This document shows positions 47,486 through 55,576 of a stretch of DNA of 64,000 nucleotides, piece after piece (position 1 is the first letter of the stretch; each line of letters starts with the position of its first letter). A program made the translations under genes and the position numbers. The stretch lies in the NCBI GenBank assembly GCA_031277535.1, contig JAITMD010000017.1, forward strand, positions 19,767-83,766, in the 5' to 3' direction. Origin of the DNA: Flavobacteriaceae bacterium. Its GTDB lineage: Bacteria > Bacteroidota > Bacteroidia > Flavobacteriales > Flavobacteriaceae. The notes below the pieces were generated by a model, which saw nothing but the letters and a program-made list of their open reading frames with translations, did no database searches and was not told the DNA's origin.

Positions 47486-47863
47486 TTATATATCCCACAA
47501 TCCTAATTTTCCTTTTACATTTAAAATAGGTTGTTCGTAAAACACAGGATTTTTTAAAACCCAATGCCAAATACCTTCTCCTTTTTCTGCCCAAATTGAT
47601 TTGTGATTTTGTACACAATCAACAATATCAACTTCGCCAATTATTGCAGATAACTCCAAACGAGTTTCTTCAATATGATCTATTGCATTTACTTGCTCTG
47701 TTGTGAGCCTTGAGGATTTATCTTCTTTAGCAGGGGCGTGTATGTAAACACGTCCTCTAAACTTTGTTTTCCAAGTTCTGTTTTCAATATCTTTAACCCC
47801 TAAGCAGATTAACTCTGCCCAGGGTTGTTTAACAGAAATAGCTTTAGTTGGTTTGCCATTCAT
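47486..47863 (-). CDS. ASCH-domain protein
   Basis: 125 aa. AISVKQPWAELICLGVKDIE and NRTWKTKFRGRVYIHA are the ASCH signature, a PUA-like RNA- or nucleotide-binding fold; IIGEVDIVDCV and GIWHWVLKNP complete the domain. Some relatives hydrolyse N4-acetylcytidine, others regulate translation; which applies is unknown. Overlaps the exonuclease gene by 20 bp. Confidence 0.8.
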   Translation of the reverse strand: MNGKPTKAISVKQPWAELICLGVKDIENRTWKTKFRGRVYIHAPAKEDKSSRLTTEQVNAIDHIEETRLELSAIIGEVDIVDCVQNHKSIWAEKGEGIWHWVLKNPVFYEQPILNVKGKLGLWDI

Positions 47864-48806
47864 TGTCTAATAGTTTATAGGTTTCTTTTTCTTTTTTGAT
47901 AAGCCATTCGCGAGCCATTTTAACTCGCCTTGTCATGTGTTTTATATCATCTTCAGTAAGATTTACTTTGAATGATTTTAAACGCATGTGTGGAGGAATT
48001 GAGAAGTCAAGGATAGGAGAGTAGAAGTCGTAGTTCGGATATTCCTTTTTGAATTTTGCTGTGTCGAAAATCATATTTCGCTCAAGCTGCATCATCTTTT
48101 CAATGAAGTCTTCATCGTCTTCCTCAGGTTGTCCTAAGTTTAACCACATTCTTCTTTTTTCATCCTGTAACAAATGAAGTGGAGCATTTACTAAGCAGTA
48201 ATCAAGTTCGGCTTCTGTCTTAGTTTCTAATTCAGGAAAGTCGTAAGAGTGAGCAATCCACATATAGCCTTTTAGTTGCCATTCATACAAGGTAATTAGT
48301 TCTGCTTTTTCAAAGCTTTCCATATCCCAAGACGTTTTGGTGTCTTTGATTATAACTTGCAAGTTGTCCGGAGTACCTTGTATATAGTCATTGTTTAGGT
48401 GTTCATCGTTCTTTCGATAATAAAAACCATCATCTCGAATAGAAACCAATTCCAAAGCATCTTCTTCGCAAACAGTTCCTTTGGTTAGATACTTGTTTTC
48501 AAGGAAACGTTTTCTTTTCCAAAAGTGAGAACGAAATACTTCTTCTAAGTATGTGATTGCTCCAGGTGGTAGTTCTTCACCTTTGTTTTGTTTTTCTAAT
48601 AATAAAGCAAGTCTATTGTCTTTATTCTCTGTCCACTTTACCTTGTTGCCATTTGCATTTACTCCGTAATCTCTTTCGTTTGTGAGTTCTTTTATTTCGT
48701 TTGCTATTTTTATAGCTTCTTCTTCTGTGGGAAGGTTAGTAAGTAGTTTGCCAAGTGAAGAACATCTTGCTTTCCAATTAGCGAATTGTAAGTTTTCTGT
48801 TTGCAT
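47844..48806 (-). CDS. PD-(D/E)XK exonuclease, RecT partner
   Basis: 320 aa. GTVCEEDALELVS near residue 112 provides the early acidic residue. GTPDNLQVIIKDTKTSWDME near 145-165 provides the PD...D-x-K active site, followed by a helix with YEWQLKGYMW. This is the YqaJ/Cas4-like fold of phage recombination exonucleases. With RecT (49758) and the SSB-like protein it makes a resection-annealing module. Confidence 0.8.
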   Translation of the reverse strand: MQTENLQFANWKARCSSLGKLLTNLPTEEEAIKIANEIKELTNERDYGVNANGNKVKWTENKDNRLALLLEKQNKGEELPPGAITYLEEVFRSHFWKRKRFLENKYLTKGTVCEEDALELVSIRDDGFYYRKNDEHLNNDYIQGTPDNLQVIIKDTKTSWDMESFEKAELITLYEWQLKGYMWIAHSYDFPELETKTEAELDYCLVNAPLHLLQDEKRRMWLNLGQPEEDDEDFIEKMMQLERNMIFDTAKFKKEYPNYDFYSPILDFSIPPHMRLKSFKVNLTEDDIKHMTRRVKMAREWLIKKEKETYKLLDNEWQTN

Positions 48807-49348
48807 TATTCTTCGTTATTATTTTCAAGTTCATCAATGAAAACTTCTTTAGTAGGTAACTGATCAAGTTGATAAATTTTAATAGGAGGAGTATCTATGT
48901 GATAATGGATATTTAAGGTGTTTTCTTTAAAGTTTATAACATATGACCATTCTACCCAGCCATCTTCTTTAGCAGTTTGTTCATTGTTGATAAGGATTAT
49001 TTCAGAATCATCCGATTCAGCAACTTTAGTTAATATTTCCTCACATATATTTCTATGTATATATGATTCAAACCATTTAATTTGTTCTGGGGTTCTATTG
49101 TCTGGTTGACTACTCCATTCAGGTGCATTTTTGTTATAGTTCTCAAAAAAGTCTTTATCTTTTCCTTTGGCATCTAAAAATCTAACAATTGAGAGTTTAT
49201 TCTTAAGTAATATGGTTAACTCTTTATCTTGTAAGAACTTTAAAACCCCTACGCCTACACCGCTTGGGTATCCATCAAATTGACCATATTGTGCTATTTT
49301 TGTTTGACCATCTTGGTCTATTACCATTGTTAAGCTTCTTGTTCCCAT
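48806..49348 (-). CDS. Conserved phage hypothetical protein ('MGTRSLT' family)
   Basis: 180 aa. The start MGTRSLTMV and YGQFDGYPSGVGVGVLKFL are typical of a widespread phage hypothetical family of unknown function. Compact alpha/beta protein without catalytic motif. Overlaps the exonuclease gene by one base. Confidence 0.7.
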   Translation of the reverse strand: MGTRSLTMVIDQDGQTKIAQYGQFDGYPSGVGVGVLKFLQDKELTILLKNKLSIVRFLDAKGKDKDFFENYNKNAPEWSSQPDNRTPEQIKWFESYIHRNICEEILTKVAESDDSEIILINNEQTAKEDGWVEWSYVINFKENTLNIHYHIDTPPIKIYQLDQLPTKEVFIDELENNNEE

Positions 49349-49351
49349 TTT

Positions 49352-49771
49352 TTATTTTTTTTTACCTCCATGTATTTTGGAGAGTTGATATTTTTTTGAT
49401 AATTCTGGATTATTCTCTAATTCGAGATTGTGTTCTAAACAACAAGGTTTCCAAAATCTGACATCTAAAAAGAGTGTTATTCCGTTTTCTCTTGCCCAAT
49501 CATCAGCATAGCCAATTCTACCAATAGAATGCTCTACAGTATTAGCTTGCTTATTACAGCCTTCGATAAAACAAATTTGATTGTATTCTTTAGAGAGGAA
49601 CTCTTTTCGGATAACTGAGTAGATTTCGTTATCCTCTTGTCTTTTTTTAGAAACCTTGTTTACTCGCTTAGGTTTAGCGTATTTACTTTGGCAAGAGTAA
49701 GAGCAATACTTTTGAAGTGAATTGTATTGTTTAAACTCCTTGCCACATTTGCAAGTTTTAGGCTTGGCCAC
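49352..49771 (-). CDS. Zinc-finger/HNH-like protein
   Basis: 139 aa. N-terminal zinc ribbon CKCGKEF and YCSYSCQSKYA, then a basic linker, then an HNH-like part: CFIEGCNKQANTVEHSIGR and WKPCCLEHN. Similar small Cys/His proteins accompany RecT genes in phages and may be nucleases or junction processors (NinG-like). The nuclease call is tentative. Confidence 0.6.
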   Translation of the reverse strand: MAKPKTCKCGKEFKQYNSLQKYCSYSCQSKYAKPKRVNKVSKKRQEDNEIYSVIRKEFLSKEYNQICFIEGCNKQANTVEHSIGRIGYADDWARENGITLFLDVRFWKPCCLEHNLELENNPELSKKYQLSKIHGGKKK

Positions 49772-50714
49772 TTAATTCTCTTTTCTTATCATCAAGCAAA
49801 ACAATATGGTCCATCTGCTCGATGTGAGGAGAAAGCATTTCTAAGTCTTTCAAGTTTTTAATACCTGCTATTGCAATAGGAACAAGCTCGTTTTCTTTAC
49901 TTACATATAACTCTTGAATTTCAGTATCATCTGAATTAGCTACATCTTGTTTGACTTGCATAAGCATAGAAAATTTATCTGCTTTCTCGATATGAGCTTT
50001 TAAGCGGTTTAGTCCTTTTTCTTTTGCTTGATCATCTTTTGACAATCGAGTAGAGCTAACCTCTGTGTAAGTTACATCTTCCGCATCGCCATCTGTAAGG
50101 TCTGTTCCTTCTATATGGTTATAAAGCCAACATTTTGCTTTTCGCTCTGCTTTACCAATGCAAGAATCGCTTGTTGCGTAAGTTCCTGCTTTAACTGTAA
50201 ATTCAAGAATTTGTTTAACCTCTTTTTCTTCTATAAATTGATAAGTGATATTACAAACTACTAAAGCAGTTTGTTTATCATTTGAAAAGGTAACAGTTGG
50301 ATAAACAATACTGTATTTAAGTCCCTTTACTTTTTTAAGTAAGTATGTAAATCCTTCTTTGGTAACATACATATTGCTTGCAATAATGTTGAATTGGTTG
50401 CCTGTTGGGTTTAACCCTAATAGCACTGCATCTATTAAACAATCTTTTACTGTTTCTAAAGGGTAGGGCTGTGGCATTTGTCCTTTACTTGGCTTGTCTC
50501 TGTCTGTTCTAAATCCAAGTTTAGAACCTGCAAGACTTAAAATAGGCTGCATAATTTCAGGAGTTAATGCCCCGCGAATAGTTGTGATTGCATTAGCCAT
50601 TGCAAAAGCGTTATTGAAGTCTTGACTTTTACTTGCTAACACAGCCATTACTTGAGTGTTTATTGTTTCTGCAACTGCAAGTTGATGCTGTGGTATAGTG
50701 CTTAATTCTGCCAT
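49758..50714 (-). CDS. recT: RecT-family single-strand annealing protein
   Basis: 318 aa. Residues about 85-215 show the RecT core: PYPLETVKDCLIDAVLLGLN, the NQFNIIASNMYVTKEGFTYL strand-loop and the VTKEGF motif. The C-terminal helical part is variable. It anneals complementary strands during phage recombination. Paired with the exonuclease at 47844. Confidence 0.85.
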   Translation of the reverse strand: MAELSTIPQHQLAVAETINTQVMAVLASKSQDFNNAFAMANAITTIRGALTPEIMQPILSLAGSKLGFRTDRDKPSKGQMPQPYPLETVKDCLIDAVLLGLNPTGNQFNIIASNMYVTKEGFTYLLKKVKGLKYSIVYPTVTFSNDKQTALVVCNITYQFIEEKEVKQILEFTVKAGTYATSDSCIGKAERKAKCWLYNHIEGTDLTDGDAEDVTYTEVSSTRLSKDDQAKEKGLNRLKAHIEKADKFSMLMQVKQDVANSDDTEIQELYVSKENELVPIAIAGIKNLKDLEMLSPHIEQMDHIVLLDDKKRELSGQA

Positions 50715-50935
50715 TGTTTGATTTCGTTAAGGGTTGTAGGGCTTATTGGAGTCATTTGTGAAGCGTGATTTAATTCTTTATGACCATTTGCCCAGAAAGT
50801 ATTTTTTGTTTTGTTTACGATGAATTGTGTTGCTATTTCATCATTACAAGAGGTGATTTCGTTTAGTCCTAAAAGGATTAACCAGTCTTTTGTTTCCTCT
50901 GTAATTTTTGTACTGAAGTATTCGTTATTCTCCAT
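50702..50935 (-). CDS. Hypothetical early protein
   Basis: 77 aa; compact; no recognised motif. Overlaps RecT by 13 bp and the HTH gene by 11 bp, so translation is coupled. Confidence 0.6.
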   Translation of the reverse strand: MENNEYFSTKITEETKDWLILLGLNEITSCNDEIATQFIVNKTKNTFWANGHKELNHASQMTPISPTTLNEIKQWQN

Positions 50936-51206
50936 TAGCGTAGTCTTTTAAAGCTTTGCGAGATATTCTCCATTGCGAACCAATTTTAACGGCTTTGATT
51001 ATTCCGCTTTTAATATGGTTGTTTATTGTTTGTGGATTTAATCCAGTCAGATTAGCAACTTGTCTTAATGTCAAAAGCTGTTCTTCTAATGGAACCTCTT
51101 TCTTTTCTATCAGTTGCTCAAGCATACCTGTTTGAATGATATAAAGAGCAATCTGCTTAAGCTGTGCCTCAGTAAGAGGTACTTTTACTTCTATTTCTAA
51201 AGCCAT
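50925..51206 (-). CDS. MerR/excisionase-type HTH protein
   Basis: 93 aa. LLTLRQVANLTGLNPQTINN then IKSGIIKAVKIGSQWRIS is the helix-turn-helix with wing of the excisionase/HTH_17 family. N-terminal region helical. Could be the excisionase for the integrase or an early regulator; it overlaps the neighbouring genes and so is co-expressed with recombination functions. Confidence 0.7.
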   Translation of the reverse strand: MALEIEVKVPLTEAQLKQIALYIIQTGMLEQLIEKKEVPLEEQLLTLRQVANLTGLNPQTINNHIKSGIIKAVKIGSQWRISRKALKDYANGE

Positions 51207-52651
51207 TATTCTCTGGTTAAAAATTCAACAATATAATCTTGGTTGATATGTCCGTATTTACTTAAACAGTAATCACAGAAATCAACTAAAAGTGTTTGCA
51301 TAATCTTTTGTTGTTCCTTTAATTCAACTAAGACTATTTGTTCGTTGTCAAAAGATTCGATATCTAAAACAGGGGGTTCTTCGTAGTCGACTTCTTGTGT
51401 TGTATCTTCAACTTCTGCAATAGGATGGTTTTCGATTTGGTACTTAGTATTATTCAATAAATCTTGGAATTCTTCTTCAGGGCAAAGGATATCTTCTAAA
51501 GGAAATATGATTTTGCAGTGTTCAAGATTTAAAACTAAATCGTTATCAAAACCTAAGTTTTTTAAAGAGTCAATTCGTTTAGATCTTAAAAGCTCATTTT
51601 TTTCTTCTTGTAGTGCTTTTCTTTCATCTTCCAAACGTTTGTTTTCACTTTTTATTCGCTGTTCTTCTGCTTTTTTAGTTGCTTCTAATTCCGCTTGTTT
51701 CTTTGCGTTTTCTTCTGCAATTCGATTAGTTTCAATTCTTCCTTGTTCCAGTTTGTTAAGAATTGATTCGCGTTGTTCAAATTCTTTTACAAGATCTGCT
51801 CGTTTAGCAGCATACTCTGGTTGAAATTCTTGAACAAGAGGAGCTTTTTCTTCGTGAAATTCTTTTTTAAGAGCTTGGAAGTTTTCGTAAGTAGAAGAGT
51901 AGATTTTGTTAATCCAACTATTGTAGAAGTTACTTAAAGTCTGTCTGTGTCCGTTTATACGTTCAATTTCTTTTCGTTCATTTTCCAATCTATCGCGCTC
52001 AATCTTTAAATCTTCTTGTTCTTTAAGAGTGCTTTTTCTTGTTGATAAAGTGAATTTTAAACCTTCTAATTCTGATAGTAGAGTAGTACCATATTCTTCA
52101 AAACTTTCAATTGAAACTTCTTCTCCATTTAGAAGTGGCTTTACTTGATAAGTTATAGAGGTAGTGTAGTCAAGGTTTTTGATTTGCTCTGAAATAGCAG
52201 AAACAATCTCTTTAATATTATCCAGGTGCTTCTGTTTTCTTTCCTCTTCAATTCTTACTTTTTCAAGTCGTTCTTGCTCTTTAATATCTTCCCAACGCTT
52301 AACCTCTGTTTGTTGTTTTTCTTCGTGTGGTTTAGTGATATCTATAAACTCATTGTAAAGATTTGTGATAGGAATAGTGATATTCTCTTTTACCTTCTTG
52401 ACAACTAATTTCTGCTCTTTCTCTAAAGTAGTTCGGGCAGTTACTAAGGCTGTTCTGTTTTTCTTAGCAGTTGTAAAAGATTCGTTATCTACAATCTCTA
52501 TGTAAGGATTATCCTCTACTATTTTAAGTTGCTGTTCTCTTTTGTTCTGAACATCTTTAAGAGCCGAAACTTTAAAAGTATCAAGACTAAATTCTTGTGG
52601 TAGGTTAGTAGTACCTTGTGTACTAACTTCTTGTTTGTTGATTTGTGACAT
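51206..52651 (-). CDS. DUF1351-like coiled-coil protein
   Basis: 481 aa, mostly long charged helices (residues 20-400). The N-terminal segment around VSALKDVQNKREQQLKIV and TAKKNRTALVTARTTLEKEQ matches DUF1351 proteins found next to RecT/exonuclease genes in phages. A recombination accessory is likely; no biochemical role is known to me. Confidence 0.65.
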   Translation of the reverse strand: MSQINKQEVSTQGTTNLPQEFSLDTFKVSALKDVQNKREQQLKIVEDNPYIEIVDNESFTTAKKNRTALVTARTTLEKEQKLVVKKVKENITIPITNLYNEFIDITKPHEEKQQTEVKRWEDIKEQERLEKVRIEEERKQKHLDNIKEIVSAISEQIKNLDYTTSITYQVKPLLNGEEVSIESFEEYGTTLLSELEGLKFTLSTRKSTLKEQEDLKIERDRLENERKEIERINGHRQTLSNFYNSWINKIYSSTYENFQALKKEFHEEKAPLVQEFQPEYAAKRADLVKEFEQRESILNKLEQGRIETNRIAEENAKKQAELEATKKAEEQRIKSENKRLEDERKALQEEKNELLRSKRIDSLKNLGFDNDLVLNLEHCKIIFPLEDILCPEEEFQDLLNNTKYQIENHPIAEVEDTTQEVDYEEPPVLDIESFDNEQIVLVELKEQQKIMQTLLVDFCDYCLSKYGHINQDYIVEFLTRE

Positions 52652-52805
52652 ATTTTCCCGTTATTTTCTTGGTATAAATTTTAAAGCCTTGTGGTAGATT
52701 GGCTTTTTCTCTTGCTTCTTCGTCGGTCGCTGCGAAAACAACGAATTCGGCGACATCTTTTCTGTCACCGTGTCTGAAAGCGACTTCGATAATGTATTTG
52801 TACAT
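52623..52805 (-). CDS. Small early protein
   Basis: 60 aa: YIIEVAFRHGDRKDVAEFVV then TDEEAREKANLPQGFKIYTK. Looks like a compact alpha/beta protein; the A-rich stretch AGAAAAAGAAAA precedes its ATG. It overlaps the next gene by 29 bp and most of the reading frame at 52661. Of the two overlapping frames this one has the more protein-like sequence over the shared part. Confidence 0.55.
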   Translation of the reverse strand: MYKYIIEVAFRHGDRKDVAEFVVFAATDEEAREKANLPQGFKIYTKKITGKYVTNQQTRS

Positions 52806-52951
52806 TTTTCTTTTTCTAAGAATTCAACGTTTCGTTTTATCGCACTAAAAAAGCCGTCAAAAAGAATTCTGTCGGCTTCTGTCTGCTCGGCAATGGTTTT
52901 ATTAAATATTTTCCACTTACCGTTTTCGATATAAGGATAGGATAAATCCAT
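52661..52951 (-). CDS. Small early protein overlapping 52623
   Basis: 96 aa. Residues 1-50 (MDLSYPYIENGKWKIFNKTI...) look like a genuine protein. Residues 51-96 overlap the gene at 52623 in another frame and look like out-of-frame translation. Either a true overlapping gene, or a gene whose real end was lost by a frameshift. Starts 2 bp after the small membrane gene at 52954. Confidence 0.5.
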   Translation of the reverse strand: MDLSYPYIENGKWKIFNKTIAEQTEADRILFDGFFSAIKRNVEFLEKEKCTNTLSKSLSDTVTEKMSPNSLFSQRPTKKQEKKPIYHKALKFIPRK

Positions 52952-52953
52952 AA

Positions 52954-53055
52954 CTACTTAGGTTTTGTTGATTTAGGTAGGCTTAAGAGTATAAAGCAAA
53001 GGGTAGCTACCAAGATGCCCAGTGCAGTTAAAAGGTCGTGTAATAGATTAATCAT
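52954..53055 (-). CDS. Very small membrane protein
   Basis: 33 aa, one transmembrane helix (LLTALGILVATLCFILLSL) with a short basic tail (PKSTKPK). Its stop codon is separated from the next ATG by two bases, which supports translation in the operon. Confidence 0.5.
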   Translation of the reverse strand: MINLLHDLLTALGILVATLCFILLSLPKSTKPK

Positions 53056-53148
53056 TTATTTAAGTTATTTTTGTTAGTATGAAGGTAGATGCTAATTACT
53101 AAGTTTAGCCATGTAAAAAAGGACTTAAGTAACATTAAAATAGTAATA

Positions 53149-53505
53149 ATGGATAAAATAACAGAAATAATAGTAGTGTCTGGTTGTTCGTGGATAATCG
53201 GTAAAATATTGGATACTATATTAAAACGAATACAAAAAAACCAATATAAAATACAACATAAAACAGTGTTTATAAGGAAAGCAATAACAAAAAGACTTAT
53301 AAAAGCTTTTATTGTTAGTCTTTTGTATGTATTTCCTTTGATTGGAATTATTAGCCTTATAGTAGAAGACAATAAAGAGTTTAGTTTTAGAAACATTGCT
53401 TTGTTCATAATATTATGTTTGACATTAGTTTTTAATTACATTATGGGACACATAATAACTATTTATAAAATGAATAGTGAATTAATAAGTAAGTTAAAGG
53501 ATTGA
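53149..53505 (+). CDS. Plus-strand membrane protein
   Basis: 118 aa from the ATG at 53149 (an upstream ATG at 53089 is possible). A basic amphipathic region is followed by hydrophobic segments LIKAFIVSLLYVFPLIGIIS and IALFIILCLTLVFNYIM, with a charged tail. Antisense to the early operon, like the secreted-protein genes. A minus-strand frame covers the same DNA, but I favour plus because of the charged loops and tail. Confidence 0.55.
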   Translation: MDKITEIIVVSGCSWIIGKILDTILKRIQKNQYKIQHKTVFIRKAITKRLIKAFIVSLLYVFPLIGIISLIVEDNKEFSFRNIALFIILCLTLVFNYIMGHIITIYKMNSELISKLKD

Positions 53506-53517
53506 TTATTATATATA

Positions 53518-53763
53518 TTAAGTGGTTCTTATTACTACTACTTTGGTAGGAATTTTTTCCCTACTTTCAATTAAAGCAATTACTTCTTTTTTGTCGTAAT
53601 ACTTTTTTTTGTCCTCTGGTCTTTCTGCGTTTCTATAGGCAGTTAGTCTATTATTATAGAATCTATAGAAGGTAGTAGTTTTAATACCCATTAATTCACA
53701 CGCTTCTACATGTGTTAGTAATTCTAATTGTGCTGAATTAGTGTCTATGATTTGATCAGTCAT
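53518..53763 (-). CDS. HTH_17/excisionase-like protein
   Basis: 81 aa. LLTHVEACELMGIKTTTFYR then FYNNRLTAYRN is a MerR-like helix-turn-helix, as in excisionases and small phage regulators. Second such protein in the early operon (other at 50925). One of the two may be Xis. Confidence 0.65.
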   Translation of the reverse strand: MTDQIIDTNSAQLELLTHVEACELMGIKTTTFYRFYNNRLTAYRNAERPEDKKKYYDKKEVIALIESREKIPTKVVVIRTT

Positions 53764-53776
53764 TGTGTTTATTAAA

Positions 53777-54478
53777 TTAATTTTTAGTAACTATCCCAAG
53801 TAATTTAGCTATATAACCAAGTCCTTTTTGTGTAACCATTGTTTGTGGTTCGACTTTGGTAATTGTAGCATCACCTTTTTTGATTTGTATCATGGTTTGT
53901 TTCATAGCGAAGTAACCACGATTAACATATTCTTGCTTAGGTTCTTTTGAATTCTTAAACAGAATCCCTTTGTCCCTTAAAACATTGTACAAGAGATTTC
54001 GACCTATATCTAATCCTAAAGACTTTGCAGCTTCTGATATTGTTAGAAGCCCATCAGAAGAAAATACCTTATCGATATATTCATCACGTGGTTTCATTCT
54101 GTTGTTTTCTGATACAAGAAGTTCTTTTTCTTTCTCGCTTTCTAAAAGGAGTAGAGCTAAATCTTTTTTAGAAATAGTATCTAATGTTGGCTTTGCGTTT
54201 TGCTTTTCTAATTCTTCCCAACGAATGATAAGTTTTGCTCTTGCTTCATCATTGAATTTAGTAGCGATATATAAACATTCTGTTTTTGTTAGAATGTACT
54301 CAGGTCTTGGTTTGCCTTGATTATCAATATAGTTAGCGAGGGAAAAATTTCCTCCGCTAATTTTTCCCCATGCATTTTCCATTCCTCGAATAGATTTGAG
54401 TAAGTCTGAGTGTGGTTTCCCTGTCATAGTAGCGATTTCCCTACTTGACATAGTATGGTTTATTTCTATTTGGTTCAT
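53777..54478 (-). CDS. Rha-KilAC regulatory protein
   Basis: 233 aa. Residues 1-90 are a Rha-type domain (SREIATMTGKPHSDLLKSIR, TKTECLYIATKFNDEAR). Residues about 130-233 are a KilAC/ANT antirepressor domain (LLTISEAAKSLGLDIGRNLL, YFAMKQTMIQI, TMVTQKGLGYI). Known phage regulators of this build act in the switch to lytic growth. Divergent from the gene at 54569 across a palindrome. Confidence 0.85.
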   Translation of the reverse strand: MNQIEINHTMSSREIATMTGKPHSDLLKSIRGMENAWGKISGGNFSLANYIDNQGKPRPEYILTKTECLYIATKFNDEARAKLIIRWEELEKQNAKPTLDTISKKDLALLLLESEKEKELLVSENNRMKPRDEYIDKVFSSDGLLTISEAAKSLGLDIGRNLLYNVLRDKGILFKNSKEPKQEYVNRGYFAMKQTMIQIKKGDATITKVEPQTMVTQKGLGYIAKLLGIVTKN

Positions 54479-54501
54479 AATGTTTTAGTTTTTTGAAATA
54501 A

Positions 54502-54525
54502 CCCCTACTTAATTTTAAGCAGGGG
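54502..54525. promoter_or_regulatory. 24-bp inverted repeat between divergent genes
   Basis: CCCCTACTTAATTTTAAGCA then GGGG: arms CCCCT/AGGGG and CTTAA/TTAAG with one mismatch. It covers the -33 region of the plus-strand promoter at 54534 and lies 24 bp before the Rha start, so it could be an operator for both. Confidence 0.55.
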
Positions 54526-54533
54526 ATTCTCAC

Positions 54534-54541
54534 TATATTTG
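54534..54541 (+). promoter_or_regulatory. -7 box for gene 54569
   Basis: TATATTTG, 28 bp before the ATG at 54569. No TTG at -33; the palindrome is there instead. Confidence 0.6.
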
Positions 54542-54568
54542 AGTTGTCTAATCTTAAATTATAGTGAA

Positions 54569-54901
54569 ATGAATGATTTTGAAAAACTTAAAGAAACTGG
54601 GTTGTCTACTAATTTTAACTTCTTGATTTCTAAAAACAGAAAACTATTATTTCCTCCTATAACTGAAAAAGGAAGTTATACAGTATTAAGTATTAAGGAA
54701 ACAGGTAATCTAAAAATAGAATACAACATAGATCTTTCTAATGGTAAAATGATGTTTGTTGATCAAGTTACAAATCTGATTTTTGGTCTTGACATAGATG
54801 AAATAAATCATGGTAAAATTTATTTTGTTTATGATGGAGGGAAATGTGAGCTTTTTGAAGTTCAAGCAGTAGATTTTGAAAATATTGCAGGACTTCTATA
54901 G
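54569..54901 (+). CDS. Small hypothetical protein, plus strand
   Basis: 110 aa from the ATG at 54569 (MNDFEKLKETG), chosen over a TTG at 54539 that would lie inside the promoter. Beta-rich, acidic, no known motif. Its last 134 bp overlap the tail of the convergent gene at 54768. Function unknown; a lysogeny-expressed regulator or exclusion protein is possible. Confidence 0.6.
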   Translation: MNDFEKLKETGLSTNFNFLISKNRKLLFPPITEKGSYTVLSIKETGNLKIEYNIDLSNGKMMFVDQVTNLIFGLDIDEINHGKIYFVYDGGKCELFEVQAVDFENIAGLL

Positions 54902-55256
54902 GCTTTATTATTTCGCCTCTTTCATTTAGAGTATTAAGTCTAATTGAAAAGAAATGTGACAAGACCTCAGGTGTGGAGATCTGTTTAGGAGGAGTCTGCA
55001 AAAGCTCTTGATAAGAAAGCGTAGACTCCTCTTGATGTATTATTGTATTGTCTAAAGGTAATTTCTTTAGTAGCATCATTAAGGCGCTCTCTTGCTCTGG
55101 TTTAACGAACCAATTATATATTTCATTAGCTGTATTTAATATTGTAGCTGATGAATCGACTTTTTCTTTGTGTATTTCTAAAGCCATTTCTAAAGACTTC
55201 TTTCTCGTTAAAAATATATTGTTATTTTTCAAGGGATTGTTTTCTATAATCTTCAT
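54768..55256 (-). CDS. First early-operon protein
   Basis: 162 aa, helical. Contains KKSLEMALEIHKEKVDSSAT, a hydrophobic-acidic middle and a His/Gln-rich end. No known domain. It is the first gene after the early promoter at 55577, across a leader of about 315 nt. Its 3' part overlaps 54569 on the other strand. Confidence 0.6.
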   Translation of the reverse strand: MKIIENNPLKNNNIFLTRKKSLEMALEIHKEKVDSSATILNTANEIYNWFVKPEQESALMMLLKKLPLDNTIIHQEESTLSYQELLQTPPKQISTPEVLSHFFSIRLNTLNERGEIIKPIEVLQYFQNLLLELQKAHISLHHKQNKFYHDLFHLCQDQKSDL

Positions 55257-55570
55257 AGTTTGTGTTTTAAGAAAATATTAACGATAATATTTAATCATAT
55301 TGCTATTACGTACATATATAATCCTTAATTTTGCGTTAAGGATTTTTGTGTAAAGCAATGATCTTAGGAATGTTTAAAACATTCTGAATTTTTTAATTTC
55401 GTTGACAGGTATTTCCGCCCCTCGTGGCGGTTTGAAACAAAACAGATTAAACAATGTAACTGTTCCCGCAGTTTTAGTTGAATAATTTGTTTGTTTACCG
55501 ATATGTCAAAGAACGTTCGTTACAACTACATAGGTTACTTTAGTTACTGTTTACTTATGTAGTTGTTTTG
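55257..55570 (-). promoter_or_regulatory. Structured early leader RNA
   Basis: No gene in this stretch. The predicted leftward transcript has, in order: an 11-bp stem (55556-55566 with 55522-55532); a boxA-like sequence (55501-55514); AACTG/CAGTT (55458-55473); CCGCC/GGCGG (55415-55430); GAATGTTT/AAACATTC (55368-55384); and ATCCTTAA/TTAAGGAT (55321-55343). Such a leader fits transcription antitermination or a regulatory RNA. Confidence 0.55.
55501..55514 (-). promoter_or_regulatory. boxA-like antitermination element
   Basis: GTTCTTTGACATAT on the minus strand resembles boxA (E. coli TGCTCTTTAACA) and the GTTCTTTGACAT sequences I know from Bacteroidota rRNA operons. It follows a stem-loop at the 5' end of the early transcript, comparable to a lambda nut site in parts, not order. 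Confidence 0.55.
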
Positions 55571-55576
55571 TTGTTA

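Noticed and set aside
53052..53408. Minus-strand frame of 118 codons
   Set aside because: It lies opposite the plus-strand membrane gene at 53149. Its sequence is hydrophobic with no charged loops typical of a real protein, as expected for an antisense shadow of a membrane gene. Not certain.
55257..55570. Known metabolite riboswitch
   Set aside because: The hairpins do not match any riboswitch class I can recognise, and the downstream genes are not metabolic.
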